Below, in pieces: positions 34,331 through 43,124 of a stretch of 64,000 nucleotides of DNA (position 1 is the first letter of the stretch; every line of letters begins with the position of its first letter). Both the position numbers and the translations under genes were made by a program. The notes under the pieces were generated by a model that was not told where the DNA came from, did not search any database, and worked only from the letters and a program-made list of their open reading frames with translations. Source of the DNA: Flavobacterium sp. KACC 22763 (GTDB lineage Bacteria > Bacteroidota > Bacteroidia > Flavobacteriales > Flavobacteriaceae). The stretch is taken from assembly GCF_028736155.1 (NCBI RefSeq), contig NZ_CP117879.1, forward strand, positions 124,001 to 188,000, written 5' to 3'.

Positions 34331-35215
34331 TTACAGAGTTTTTGTTGGCTCGGCTTCTCTTAGGTTCTGATTTTCTAAGATTTCTTTTAAGTACGGCGTT
34401 ACTGTGTTTTCAATATCGCCTTCAGAGATGTTTAAAGCTTCTGGATCTGATGCCAATTGTAGCCACGGTTTTGGGCCATCAAAATTATAACTTCCAAAAA
34501 CTACCACAGGCGTACCTTTTACTTTTACATTTTCTCTGTCTTTTAAAATCCATTCGTCGGCAAATTTATAGAGATATTTAGCGTCTTTTTCTAATAGGCG
34601 TAAGCAAGAATGTGAGGCTGGATAACCAGGTAAAGCATATTCGTGAAAACCAACTCCCAGTTTATTTTCAATGTTAAAGTTCCATTTTAAATCCCATTCG
34701 TCATTAAAAGTGCTTGTGGTTTGTTCGGCTTTCCAATTGGTGAAAAACAATCCAGTAGGAGTAGGATCTTTTTTTCTTCCCATATTGGTAGGACCGGTAC
34801 GAACCAATTCACCATTTTCGTAAGCAGCAAAAGTTTGGGTTGGATAAGAAAAGAGAATAATTTTTGAAACTTCTTCTAGAGCCGAAACATGAAGCGGAAA
34901 CGGAAGATAATAGACCAAATCTCCGCTAAAATCTGCTGGAATTACAATAGAATCTAATTTCTTAAAATTAGCTTTATCTGTTCGGTTTAAAGCATAAACA
35001 ACATCCATTTTAGAGCTGTCAGCTTCATTAAGCTTTAGCCATTCTTTTGTATTTGTTATTTTGTAAGAAACTGTTTCAGGTTTTTTGTATTCAATAACCT
35101 TTTTTTTCTCTTTTTTATTTTCAGTCAATGTTATAGTATCGGTTTTTTTGCAAGAACCTAATAAGACTAACATCAAGATTAGTGTGGCGTTTGCTGTGTA
35201 ATATAACTTTTTCAT
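34331..35215 (-). CDS. L,D-transpeptidase (YkuD family), predicted lipoprotein
   Basis: 294 aa. The lipobox Cys22 (LVLLGSC) gives a lipid anchor. The YkuD domain spans about residues 115-240, with His191 in GVGFHEYALPGYPASHSCLRL, nucleophile Cys204 and Arg206. These form the catalytic centre that makes 3-3 cross-links in peptidoglycan or attaches proteins to it, in the periplasm. The S-H-x-C-x-R form of the motif is intact. About 55 residues at the C-terminus are beyond the domain. It has its own terminator. Confidence 0.88.
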   Translation of the reverse strand: MKKLYYTANATLILMLVLLGSCKKTDTITLTENKKEKKKVIEYKKPETVSYKITNTKEWLKLNEADSSKMDVVYALNRTDKANFKKLDSIVIPADFSGDLVYYLPFPLHVSALEEVSKIILFSYPTQTFAAYENGELVRTGPTNMGRKKDPTPTGLFFTNWKAEQTTSTFNDEWDLKWNFNIENKLGVGFHEYALPGYPASHSCLRLLEKDAKYLYKFADEWILKDRENVKVKGTPVVVFGSYNFDGPKPWLQLASDPEALNISEGDIENTVTPYLKEILENQNLREAEPTKTL

Positions 35216-35303
35216 GGGTGCATTTTTATGAATACAAAGTTATAAATCTGATAGCCAAAAAGAGTTACATAATTTTTTGAATTGGTTTCGGGATTTACAT
35301 TAA

Positions 35304-35768
35304 TTATAAATTTATCTGGTACTGGATTCTTTTCGTTTTAATTATTTTATTTAATTCTTCAAGTGTTAGTAAAACATAATTTGATGATTCATTATGTAAA
35401 GAAATAAAACAAAATTTATATTGGTTGCCAAGTTGTGTTGCTAAAGCAAATTCGCTTTCAGTTGCTCCAAAGAAAAAACCGTAAGGTAAATTGACTAATT
35501 TTTTCTTTGTAGTTTTTAATTCGATCAAAATAATGTTACTTATATCTTCTATCTCAATAATTTTTTCGAGATTAGTATGACCAGGAATTAAAACTAAGTC
35601 AAATGCTCTTGAGTATTTTTTATCTATGTCAAGTAAATCAAGTATTTTCTTTCTGCTATCCTTATCTGGTTTAATAAAGTTAACATCAGATTTAACTAAT
35701 AATTCCAGAGCTTCATTTTCGGATTTATTGTTACTAATCGTTATAGTGTAAGAAAATTTGTTTGCCAA
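35304..35768 (-). CDS. PD-(D/E)XK nuclease-like small protein (DUF3883-like)
   Basis: 154 aa, no signal peptide. Residues 56-85 hold the pattern of a PD-(D/E)XK site: Asp57 in FDLVLIPG, then Glu83 and Lys85 in IILIELKTTKK. After it, FFFGATESEFALATQLGNQYKFCFISL resembles the DUF3883 C-terminal half (aromatic strand, Glu, helix, Tyr, strand). Such domains are Mg-dependent endonucleases often fused to helicases or restriction proteins; here it stands alone. There is no obvious methylase or helicase partner in the window. It is between the L,D-transpeptidase and the NUDIX gene, same strand. The nuclease activity is inferred. Confidence 0.55.
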   Translation of the reverse strand: MANKFSYTITISNNKSENEALELLVKSDVNFIKPDKDSRKKILDLLDIDKKYSRAFDLVLIPGHTNLEKIIEIEDISNIILIELKTTKKKLVNLPYGFFFGATESEFALATQLGNQYKFCFISLHNESSNYVLLTLEELNKIIKTKRIQYQINL

Positions 35769-35806
35769 TTTTTTTATTAAATTTAAAGAGTATGTAGTTT
35801 ACGATT

Positions 35807-36391
35807 TTAAATTAGTCCTTTAATTTTTGCATGCTGCAAAAGCATAATAGTTTTAGCATCAGTAATTTCTCCAGATTCAATCATAGAGTAAGCTTCATCA
35901 AAAGTATATTCTAAAACTTCGATGTTTTCTTGTTCTGCGTCAAGTCCGCCACCAGAGCTTACTTTCATACTTTCATCATATTCGCCAACAAATAAATACA
36001 AAATCTCTGTAACAGATCCTGGAGACATATAGGTTTCGATTACTTTTTGAACTTTTGTTAAACGATATCCTGTTTCTTCTTCAGTTTCGCGAATAATAGC
36101 TTGTTCTGCATTGTCTTTATCTAAAAGCCCCGCGCAAACCTCAATCATCATTCCGGTTTTATTTCCGTTAAGATAGGTTGGTAAACGAAATTGTCGTGTC
36201 AGGATAACTGTTTTTTTTGCCGTATTATATAGCAATATTCCTGCACCATTTCCGCGGTCGTAAACTTCACGAATATGTGATTCTACTTTTTCGTTTTCTT
36301 TTGTGTAGTTAAAAGTAACTTTGTTTAAGATATACCAATTGTCTGATAATAACTTGGTCTCTGTAATCTCAATTTCAGGATTTTTTCTCAT
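35807..36391 (-). CDS. nudK: NUDIX hydrolase, NudK-like (GDP-mannose pyrophosphatase type)
   Basis: 194 aa. The NUDIX motif is GLLDKDNAEQAIIRETEEETGY, with the metal-binding REtEEETG core intact but a slightly variant spacing before it, as in NudK. The region VYDRGNGAGILLYNTAKKTVILTRQFRLPTYLNG and EYDESMKVSSGGGLDAEQENIEVLEYTFDEA also match NudK. Enzymes of this group hydrolyse GDP-mannose and other nucleotide sugars to GMP and sugar phosphate, requiring Mg. It follows purA, separated by a terminator at 36409-36438. Confidence 0.83.
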   Translation of the reverse strand: MRKNPEIEITETKLLSDNWYILNKVTFNYTKENEKVESHIREVYDRGNGAGILLYNTAKKTVILTRQFRLPTYLNGNKTGMMIEVCAGLLDKDNAEQAIIRETEEETGYRLTKVQKVIETYMSPGSVTEILYLFVGEYDESMKVSSGGGLDAEQENIEVLEYTFDEAYSMIESGEITDAKTIMLLQHAKIKGLI

Positions 36392-36408
36392 GTCAGTAGT
36401 AAATAGTC

Positions 36409-36438
36409 AAAAAAAACGCTCTGAAAATCAGAGCGTTT
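36409..36438 (-). terminator. Terminator of purA
   Basis: AAACGCTCTGA and TCAGAGCGTTT form an 11-bp stem with a 3-base loop, followed by Ts on the minus strand. Confidence 0.85.
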
Positions 36439-36446
36439 AAAATGTA

Positions 36447-37718
36447 TTATTTTGTTATTGTTTGCTTTCTATCTGGTCCAACCGATACAATTTTGATTGG
36501 CACTTCGATTTCTTTTTCAATAAACTCAATATATTCTTTTAGCTCAATTGGCAATTGATCGTAAGTTGTCAATCCAGTTAAATCTTGTTTCCATCCTTTG
36601 AACTCTTTGTAAACTGGAGTAACATTTTCTGGTTCAATGTTATAAGGGAAGTGAGAAATGTTTTGTCCTTTATAGTTGTACTCTGTACAAACTTTTAAAG
36701 TTTCAAAACCAGAAAGTACATCACCTTTCATCATCATTAACTGAGTAACTCCGTTAACTTGAACTGCATATTTTAAAGCAACAAGGTCTAACCATCCGCA
36801 ACGTCTTTGTCTTCCTGTTACAGAACCAAATTCGTTCCCTACTTTTGCCATTGTAGCACCAACTTCGTCAAAAAGTTCAGTTGGGAAAGGTCCGCTACCA
36901 ACACGTGTAACGTAAGCTTTGAAAATTCCGTAAACCTCTTTGATTTTGTTAGGAGCAATTCCTAAACCTGTACAAGCTCCAGCAGCAGTAGTATTTGATG
37001 AAGTAACGAAAGGATAAGTTCCGAAATCAACATCTAATAAAGATCCTTGAGCACCTTCGCAAAGAATAGATTTTCCAGCTTTTTGAGCTTGGTGCATGTA
37101 TTCTTCACTGTCAATGAAATCTAATTTCTTTAATTCTTCAATAGCTTCAAAGAATTCTTTTTCTAATTCAGCTAAGTTGTATTGAATATTAACATCGTAG
37201 AAAGCAATCATAGCTTCGTGTTTGTCCGCCAAAGCTCTGTAACGCTCTTTAAAATCTTCTAATTCGATGTCTCCAACACGTAAACCATTTCTACCTGTTT
37301 TATCCATGTAAGTTGGCCCAATTCCTTTAAGAGTAGAACCAATTTTAGCTTTACCTTTAGAAGCTTCAGAAGCCGCATCTAATAAACGGTGAGTTGGTAA
37401 AATTAAATGTGCTTTTCTAGAAATGATTAATTTACTTTTGATATCAAGGTTGAATTTTTCTAAACCTTCAATTTCTTTTTGAAAAACTACAGGATCAATT
37501 ACAACACCATTTCCGATAACATTTACTGAGTTTTTATGAAAAATTCCAGAAGGGATAGTTCTAAGTACGTGTTTAATTCCGTCAAATTCTAATGTATGTC
37601 CTGCATTTGGTCCTCCTTGGAAACGTGCAATAATATCATAATTTGAGGTAAGTACGTCAACAATTTTTCCTTTACCTTCATCTCCCCATTGTAATCCTAG
37701 TAATAAATCTACGGTCAT
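36447..37718 (-). CDS. purA: Adenylosuccinate synthetase
   Basis: 423 aa. GTP site QWGDEGKGKIVD, catalytic His in NAGHTL, KIGSTLKGIGPTYMDKTGRNGLR, the IMP contact CEGAQGSLLDVDFGTYPFVTSSN, RVGSGPFPTEL, TGRQRRCGWLDLVALKYA, and the C-terminal SVGPDRKQTI. It converts IMP and aspartate to adenylosuccinate using GTP, the first committed step to AMP, in the cytoplasm. It lies downstream of fur and relA/spoT with gaps of about 97 and 80 bases, all on one strand. Confidence 0.97.
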   Translation of the reverse strand: MTVDLLLGLQWGDEGKGKIVDVLTSNYDIIARFQGGPNAGHTLEFDGIKHVLRTIPSGIFHKNSVNVIGNGVVIDPVVFQKEIEGLEKFNLDIKSKLIISRKAHLILPTHRLLDAASEASKGKAKIGSTLKGIGPTYMDKTGRNGLRVGDIELEDFKERYRALADKHEAMIAFYDVNIQYNLAELEKEFFEAIEELKKLDFIDSEEYMHQAQKAGKSILCEGAQGSLLDVDFGTYPFVTSSNTTAAGACTGLGIAPNKIKEVYGIFKAYVTRVGSGPFPTELFDEVGATMAKVGNEFGSVTGRQRRCGWLDLVALKYAVQVNGVTQLMMMKGDVLSGFETLKVCTEYNYKGQNISHFPYNIEPENVTPVYKEFKGWKQDLTGLTTYDQLPIELKEYIEFIEKEIEVPIKIVSVGPDRKQTITK

Positions 37719-37815
37719 TCTGTTTTAATTTGCGTTGGGACAATCTAAGTCGTCCTACTGATTATGTAGTTAATTTTCTTTTTTTATTTTTTTTGAAAAA
37801 GTCTAATTGAATAGA

Positions 37816-38280
37816 CTATGAATTTGAATTTTGCTTTTTGTTTCCGTAGAAATAAAGCGAATGATTAGTGATTTCAATATCAAAAATTTCTTCGATAGTC
37901 TTTTTGATAGTTTGAATTCTTGGATCACAAAATTCAATTACTTCTCCCGAATCCGTCATAATGATGTGATCATGCTGTTTATCAAAATATGATTTTTCGT
38001 AGTAAGCCTGATTTTGTCCAAATTGATGTTTTCTAACCAAAGCGCAGTCTAACAATAACTCGATCGTGTTGTATAAAGTAGCTCTACTCACACGATAGTT
38101 CTTGTTTTTCATCTTGATATAAAGGTTTTCTATATCAAAATGCTCCTCGCTATCGTAAATTTCCTGAAGTATAGCATAACGCTCAGGAGTTTTGCGATGC
38201 CCTTTTTGTTCAAGATATAGTGTAAAAACATTTTTTACAATTTCTTGATTCTTAGTGTTGTCAGTTGAAATAAGTGTCAT
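37816..38280 (-). CDS. Fur-family transcriptional regulator
   Basis: 154 aa if started at the ATG at 38280. A TTG start at 38289 is unlikely, because that TTG is part of the TATCTTTG promoter box (38287-38294). The winged helix ([49 protein letters not shown]) and regulatory segment [25 protein letters not shown] are of Fur/PerR type. The paired CxxC structural-zinc sites are absent (one Cys only in each region), as in several Bacteroidota Fur proteins. The metal sensed is not evident. Upstream is spoT, downstream purA. Confidence 0.85.
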   Translation of the reverse strand: MTLISTDNTKNQEIVKNVFTLYLEQKGHRKTPERYAILQEIYDSEEHFDIENLYIKMKNKNYRVSRATLYNTIELLLDCALVRKHQFGQNQAYYEKSYFDKQHDHIIMTDSGEVIEFCDPRIQTIKKTIEEIFDIEITNHSLYFYGNKKQNSNS

Positions 38281-38286
38281 ATCCGG

Positions 38287-38294
38287 CAAAGATA
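38287..38294 (-). promoter_or_regulatory. -7 promoter box for the Fur-family gene
   Basis: Minus strand TATCTTTG, ending 6 bases before the ATG at 38280, giving a leaderless or near-leaderless transcript. Confidence 0.5.
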
Positions 38295-38368
38295 ATTTTT
38301 TATTTTTAATGAATAAAAGTTTCGGGTTTAAAGTTTCGTTACAAAATTCTTATAGTTTCCCTAAAAAG

Positions 38369-40588
38369 TTAGGTTCTGTACTCTCGAGTAACCTTATCGA
38401 CTCCGTCAATTTTCTTAATTGCGCTAATCATTTTTTTCAAAATCGTATTGTTTTTCACAATTACAGCAACTTGTCCATGGAAAATTCCAGCATCCGTACT
38501 TAGCGAAATACTCTGAATGTTTACACTCATATTGTTTGAAATTACCTTTGTCAGCTGGTTGGTAAGTCCTAAAACATCCATTCCTGTAATATTGATAATG
38601 GCTTTGAATTCTTCTTGAGAAGAGTCAATCCATTTGGCACTCATAATTCTGTAAGCATAATTAGACTGCATTCCAATAGCGTTTGGACAATCTTTTTTAT
38701 GCACTTTTATTCCTTCATTAATGGTAACAAAACCAAAAACATCATCACCAGGAATTGGGTTACAGCATTGTGAAAGTTTATAATCTAACTTGTCATGTTC
38801 GGTTCCAAAAACCAGCATGTCATAATTGCTGCTGATGACTGGTTTGTGAATATCCTCGTCTGCAGTGTCTTTTGTTCGTTTGATTTTATTTTTGAAGAAA
38901 TTGATAAACGAATTGCTTTTCTGTGCCGCATAATCTTTTAATTGCTGATTTTCGATCGCACCAATTCCGACTCTATAAAATAAATCTAAACTTGTTTTTA
39001 ATTTGAAGAAATTAACTAACTCGTTTGTTACTTGTTCGTTGAATGTAACTTTTAGGTGTTTTAATTTTCTAACAAGTAATTCTTTTCCTTCTTCTGCAAT
39101 TTTTTTAGTGTTCTCGTTAAGAACGTTTTTAATTTTATTTTTAGCTCTCGAAGTCGTTACGTATTCTAACCAGTTTACAGTTGGTTTCTGGTTTGGAGAA
39201 GTAATTACTTCAACTTGATCACCGCTTTTTAGTTCGTAATTCAAGGGCACTAGACGTCCGTTTACACGAGTTCCGCGAGTTTTAATTCCGATTTCAGAGT
39301 GGATGCTGAAAGCAAAATCAAGAGAAGTAGCGCCTTTTGGTAACGATTTGATTTCTCCTTTTGGAGTAAAGACGAAGATTTCTTTAGAATATAAATTCAT
39401 TTTAAAATCTTCCACAAAATCAACCGCATTCGTTTCTGGATTTTCAAGGGCTTCACGAAGAAGATTCAGCCAAGTATCCAGACCGCTTTCTTCTGTCGCG
39501 CCGTTTTTATATTTGTAATGCGCTGCGTAACCTTTTTCGGCAATTTCATCCATACGTTCGCTTCGAACCTGAACTTCGACCCAGCGTCCTTTTGGTCCCA
39601 TTACGGTAATGTGAAGGGCTTCATAACCAGTTGATTTTGGAGATGAAATCCAATCACGCAAACGGCTCGGGCTCGGTCTGTAATGATCTGTTACGATGGA
39701 ATATATTTTCCAGGCAATAAATTTTTCTTCGTGCGCATCAGCTTTATATACAATTCTAAGCGCGAACTTGTCATAAACTTCATCAAAGGTTACGTTTTGA
39801 GCGCGCATTTTTCGACGAATAGAATAGATAGATTTTGGACGCCCCTTAATAATATAATCTACACCTTCATTGTCTAAAGATTTTTTTAGAACATCCGAAA
39901 TATCTTTGATATAGGCGTCTTGCTGTTCTTTAGTTTCACGAATCTTACTTACGATATCCTCATAAACTGCCGGTTCGGTATATTTTAGTCCTAAATCCTC
40001 AAGTTTGGTTTTAATGTTATAAAGTCCTAAGCGATGAGCTAGGGGAGCATAAATGTATAAAGTTTCAGATGCGATTTTGGTTTGTTTGTATTCCGCCATC
40101 GAATCCATTGTTTGCATATTATGAAGACGATCGGCAAGCTTAATTAAAATCACACGAACATCATCATTCAGTGTCAGAATCATTTTTCTGAAATTCTCAG
40201 CCTGCATTGAGGCATTTAAATCTTTTTGAACTAAAGATATTTTAGTAAGACCCTCAACTAGCTGCGCCACTTTCGGATTGAATAAACGCTCAATATCTTC
40301 TACAGTCATTGGTGTATCCTCTACAACATCGTGCATTAAAGCCGCAGCGATAGAGGTCGCGCCCAGACCAATTTCTGAGGCAACAATTTTTGCAACTGCA
40401 ATAGGATGAAAGATATAAGCTTCGCCCGATTTACGTCTCTGATCTTTATGAGCATCAACGGCAACATCAAAAGCTTTTCTAATTAATTTCTTGTCAGTAG
40501 GGCTTAAAGTTTGATAACTTATTCGAAGTAATTCCTTGTATTCCTGCGCAATAGCTTTGTTTTCTTTTTCTATATCTATTTCTGTCAT
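38369..40588 (-). CDS. spoT: RelA/SpoT family (p)ppGpp synthetase/hydrolase
   Basis: 739 aa from the ATG at 40588. The HD hydrolase domain (HPIAVAKIVASEIG, AALMHDVVEDT) is followed by the synthetase domain (GRPKSIYSIRRKMRAQNVTFDEVYDKFALRIV, WISSPKSTGYEALHITV), TGS (EIFVFTPKGEIKSLPKGATSLDFAFSIHSEIG), a helical region, the zinc-finger-like CCNPIPGDDVFGFVT and the C-terminal ACT domain (IINITGMDVLGLTNQLTKVI). Both hydrolase and synthetase motifs are retained, so it should be bifunctional and run the stringent response. Order here is spoT-fur-purA-nudK. Confidence 0.95.
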   Translation of the reverse strand: MTEIDIEKENKAIAQEYKELLRISYQTLSPTDKKLIRKAFDVAVDAHKDQRRKSGEAYIFHPIAVAKIVASEIGLGATSIAAALMHDVVEDTPMTVEDIERLFNPKVAQLVEGLTKISLVQKDLNASMQAENFRKMILTLNDDVRVILIKLADRLHNMQTMDSMAEYKQTKIASETLYIYAPLAHRLGLYNIKTKLEDLGLKYTEPAVYEDIVSKIRETKEQQDAYIKDISDVLKKSLDNEGVDYIIKGRPKSIYSIRRKMRAQNVTFDEVYDKFALRIVYKADAHEEKFIAWKIYSIVTDHYRPSPSRLRDWISSPKSTGYEALHITVMGPKGRWVEVQVRSERMDEIAEKGYAAHYKYKNGATEESGLDTWLNLLREALENPETNAVDFVEDFKMNLYSKEIFVFTPKGEIKSLPKGATSLDFAFSIHSEIGIKTRGTRVNGRLVPLNYELKSGDQVEVITSPNQKPTVNWLEYVTTSRAKNKIKNVLNENTKKIAEEGKELLVRKLKHLKVTFNEQVTNELVNFFKLKTSLDLFYRVGIGAIENQQLKDYAAQKSNSFINFFKNKIKRTKDTADEDIHKPVISSNYDMLVFGTEHDKLDYKLSQCCNPIPGDDVFGFVTINEGIKVHKKDCPNAIGMQSNYAYRIMSAKWIDSSQEEFKAIINITGMDVLGLTNQLTKVISNNMSVNIQSISLSTDAGIFHGQVAVIVKNNTILKKMISAIKKIDGVDKVTREYRT

Positions 40589-40747
40589 AACGGCATAGTT
40601 CAAGTACTAAAAATAAGAATTAGTTTGAACATACGCAAGGCCATATGATTGTAGATTTTAGAGTGTAGATTTTGGATTTTTGAAGGAATAAATTCCAATT
40701 TTTTTAAATTCCAAATCCCAAATTCCAAAGGAGCAAAGCGACTTTAG

Positions 40748-40851
40748 AAAATCTAAAATCTAAAATCTAAAATCTAAAATCTAAAATCTAAAATCTAAAA
40801 TCTAAAATCTAAAATCTAAAATCTAAAATCTAAAATCTAAAATCTAAAATC
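40748..40851. repeat. Heptanucleotide tandem repeat (AAAATCT)n
   Basis: About 14.9 perfect copies of AAAATCT in 104 bases. The right end merges with the minus-strand stop codon (TGA, 40850-40852) of the SpoU gene. Left of it, 40686-40730 has AAATTCCAAATCCCAA units. The gap 40604-40849 has no ORF. Confidence 0.95.
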
Positions 40852-41638
40852 AGAACCCCCTCTGTCTTTTTGCTTCAAAAATTAGAATTGCAGCAGCAAC
40901 AGAAACGTTCATGCTGTCGATTTCTCCTTGCATTGGGATAATGATGTTTTGAGTTGCTTCATCTCGCCATTGCTGAGTTAAGCCCGTTGCTTCTGTGCCG
41001 ACAACCAAAGCAGTTGGAGTAGTAAAGTTTTGTGTATGATATGAAGTCGAATTTTGTAAAGTGGCGCTGTAGAAATTGATCTTTTTTTCTTTCAAAAAAG
41101 CAATAATTTCTTCTGATGTTCCAGTTGCGATTTGGTTGGTAAAAAGACATCCAACGCTTGAACGGACAATATTCGGATTGTATAAATCGCTTTTTGGATT
41201 GGCGATTAAAACTGCGTCTAGATTTGCTGCATCTGCAGTGCGTAAAACAGCACCGATATTTCCTGGTTTTTCTAAAGATTCTACCACTAAAATCAGAGGA
41301 TTGTCAGATAATTTTAAATCAGATAATTTTAAGGATTTGGTTTTCGCTATGGCTAGAATTCCTTCCGTTGTATCTCGATAAGCCAGTTTTTGATAAACTT
41401 CTTTGTTGATTTCGATAATCTGAAACGGATTCTGAATCAGCTTATTGATTTCTGATTCTGAAACTAATTCTGGTAAGAATAAAACCGTTTCGATTTCGTA
41501 ACCACCTTTTATGGCTAATGAAATTTCGCGTTGTCCTTCAATCAAAAACGTTCCGGTTTGTTTTCTGGCTTTGGCTTTTTCTTGAAGTAAAACCAAAGAT
41601 TTTATAAACGGATTTTGAACTGAAGTAATTTGTTTCAT
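40850..41638 (-). CDS. TrmH/SpoU-family RNA 2'-O-methyltransferase
   Basis: 262 aa. N-terminal RNA-binding part: QITSVQNPFIKSLVLLQEKAKARKQTGTFLIEGQREI (SpoU_sub_bind-like). The SPOUT motifs follow: LVVESLEKPGNIGAVLRTADAAN (motif 1), VGTEATGLTQQWRDEA (motif 2) and IIPMQGEIDSMNVSVAAAILIFEA (motif 3), with the deep knot. It methylates 2'-OH of rRNA or tRNA using SAM; the target nucleotide cannot be read. The gene ends inside the edge of a heptad tandem repeat. Confidence 0.9.
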   Translation of the reverse strand: MKQITSVQNPFIKSLVLLQEKAKARKQTGTFLIEGQREISLAIKGGYEIETVLFLPELVSESEINKLIQNPFQIIEINKEVYQKLAYRDTTEGILAIAKTKSLKLSDLKLSDNPLILVVESLEKPGNIGAVLRTADAANLDAVLIANPKSDLYNPNIVRSSVGCLFTNQIATGTSEEIIAFLKEKKINFYSATLQNSTSYHTQNFTTPTALVVGTEATGLTQQWRDEATQNIIIPMQGEIDSMNVSVAAAILIFEAKRQRGF

Positions 41639-41689
41639 TTTTTTAAGCGACTAAGATTCTAAGGCGCTAAGGTACTGAGTTTTTTTCTT

Positions 41690-41862
41690 CCTGCAAGGTT
41701 TTTAAAACCTTGTAGGTATAATAGTAAAGTTTGTTTGCCACGACCCGAGCGACAGAGAACGGGTGAATCATTTTTACAAATTTTACGAATTGTAATAATT
41801 TTTCGCCACAGATTAAAGAGATTCTCACAGATTAAATCATTTTTAATCCCTTAATCTGTGGC
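41690..41862. repeat. Cluster of palindromic repeats
   Basis: 41690-41716: CCTGCAAGGTTTTTAAAACC-type hairpin. 41805-41862: GCCACAGATTAA pairs with TTAATCTGTGGC. The second type recurs at 47388 (see there). The gap 41639-41913 shows no ORF. Confidence 0.65.
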
Positions 41863-41913
41863 AAAATAAAAATAGAAATTCGCGAAAATTCGTGGAATTC
41901 GTGGCTAAAAAAA

Positions 41914-42999
41914 CTATTTCTCAAAAACTTCTTTAATCTCAGTTTCAACAGGATGATCGGTTTTGAAATCATATCCCATTAATTTTGCTAATGTTTGAGC
42001 AAATTGTTTTTGGTAGAATTGTGATTCTGTTTTGATTTCGCCTTTTGGAGTAATTTCTGGTCCCATTGCAGCAAACCAAATTTCTGAAGCACCCGGAATA
42101 TCAGAGCCGTGATCTGTCCATTGTGCTTTTACTTTGTCTCCACGTCCGTGATCGACGGTTATGAAAAGCGTTGTTTTGTTTTTGTATTGCGGATCGTTTT
42201 GAACAAAATTCCAGATTTCCTGAATCCATTTATCGACTTGATTGGCTGCATCCAGATACGAACGATATTGTGCATGATGTGCCCATTCGTCAGTTTCACC
42301 ATAAGCGATATAAAGTGCTTTTGGTTTTTTATTTTTTAGCTCGTCTAAAGCTTGATAATGCGTAAAAACATCTAAACATTCATCCATGTGAAATGGTTTA
42401 TATGAATTGTCACGCATTTCATTTAATAAGTTCTGAGCTGCTGTTGGTTTATTTCCGCCTACTTTGTCAAAAGCTGAAATTACAGGAAACCCGCTTCTTT
42501 CTTCATTTAAGATTCTGTCGAAAGCATCCCATGCGCCAAAAGCGGCAACTTTTCCTTTCAGCTTAGACTGTTTATTTAAAAATTCCAGAACATTTACGTT
42601 TGGATTGGCTTTGTAACCGTTTGAGTTGACTTTTACATCTACATTTCCAGTCATGATTTCACTATAGCCAGGATAACTAAACCAATACGGATTGGCAACA
42701 TCAACTTTATTTCCTAAATCTCGGTTCCCGTAAATCTGACCTTTAGAAGCAATTTCAGACCAGAAAAAAGGCATTAGTTTTTTACGAGCTTCTTTGACAT
42801 TAGCATCGCTATATTTTTTATAAATGTAAGCGCTGTCTCCTTGATTGAACTTTTTATCATTGGCAATTGCTGGATCGATTCCTTTAAAAACTTCCTGCCA
42901 TCTAAAGCCATCAGTAGTAATGATAATGATGTTTTCTGTTTTTTGCGCTTGAGATTGAATGCCAAATAAAACGAATAGAATTAGAATTGTTTTTTTCAT
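41914..42999 (-). CDS. Secreted alkaline phosphatase superfamily protein (phosphodiesterase/sulfatase-like)
   Basis: 361 aa from the ATG at 42999, where MKKTILILFVLFGIQSQAQ forms the signal peptide; the longer frame to 43098 is not credible. The fold is that of the alkaline phosphatase superfamily: IIIITTDGFRWQEVFKG (metal Asp, then a putative Thr/Trp pocket), SYPGYSEIMTGN with candidate nucleophile Thr/Ser, YIAYGETDEWAHHAQYRSY and FITVDHGRGD with metal His/Asp. Often annotated as phosphoglyceromutase-like or type I phosphodiesterase. The substrate is unknown. The promoter box is at 43045-43052. Confidence 0.8.
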   Translation of the reverse strand: MKKTILILFVLFGIQSQAQKTENIIIITTDGFRWQEVFKGIDPAIANDKKFNQGDSAYIYKKYSDANVKEARKKLMPFFWSEIASKGQIYGNRDLGNKVDVANPYWFSYPGYSEIMTGNVDVKVNSNGYKANPNVNVLEFLNKQSKLKGKVAAFGAWDAFDRILNEERSGFPVISAFDKVGGNKPTAAQNLLNEMRDNSYKPFHMDECLDVFTHYQALDELKNKKPKALYIAYGETDEWAHHAQYRSYLDAANQVDKWIQEIWNFVQNDPQYKNKTTLFITVDHGRGDKVKAQWTDHGSDIPGASEIWFAAMGPEITPKGEIKTESQFYQKQFAQTLAKLMGYDFKTDHPVETEIKEVFEK

Positions 43000-43044
43000 T
43001 TTTATCTGTTTTTGAGTTGTTATATTCAGATTGTTATTTTCTTT

Positions 43045-43052
43045 CAAAACTA
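43045..43052 (-). promoter_or_regulatory. -7 promoter box for the phosphatase-like gene
   Basis: Minus strand TAGTTTTG, 45 bases ahead of the ATG at 42999. The same box, in near identical context, precedes the gene at 43125-44060. Confidence 0.4.
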
Positions 43053-43124
43053 ATTTAATAATAAAGATAACAGTAAATCCAATCTGTAAAATAACCATAA
43101 GTTAACAGATTATAAAAAATACAT

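Noticed and set aside
40748..40851. Possible CRISPR array
   Set aside because: The repeat unit is 7 bases with no spacers, so it is a simple tandem repeat. No cas genes are present.
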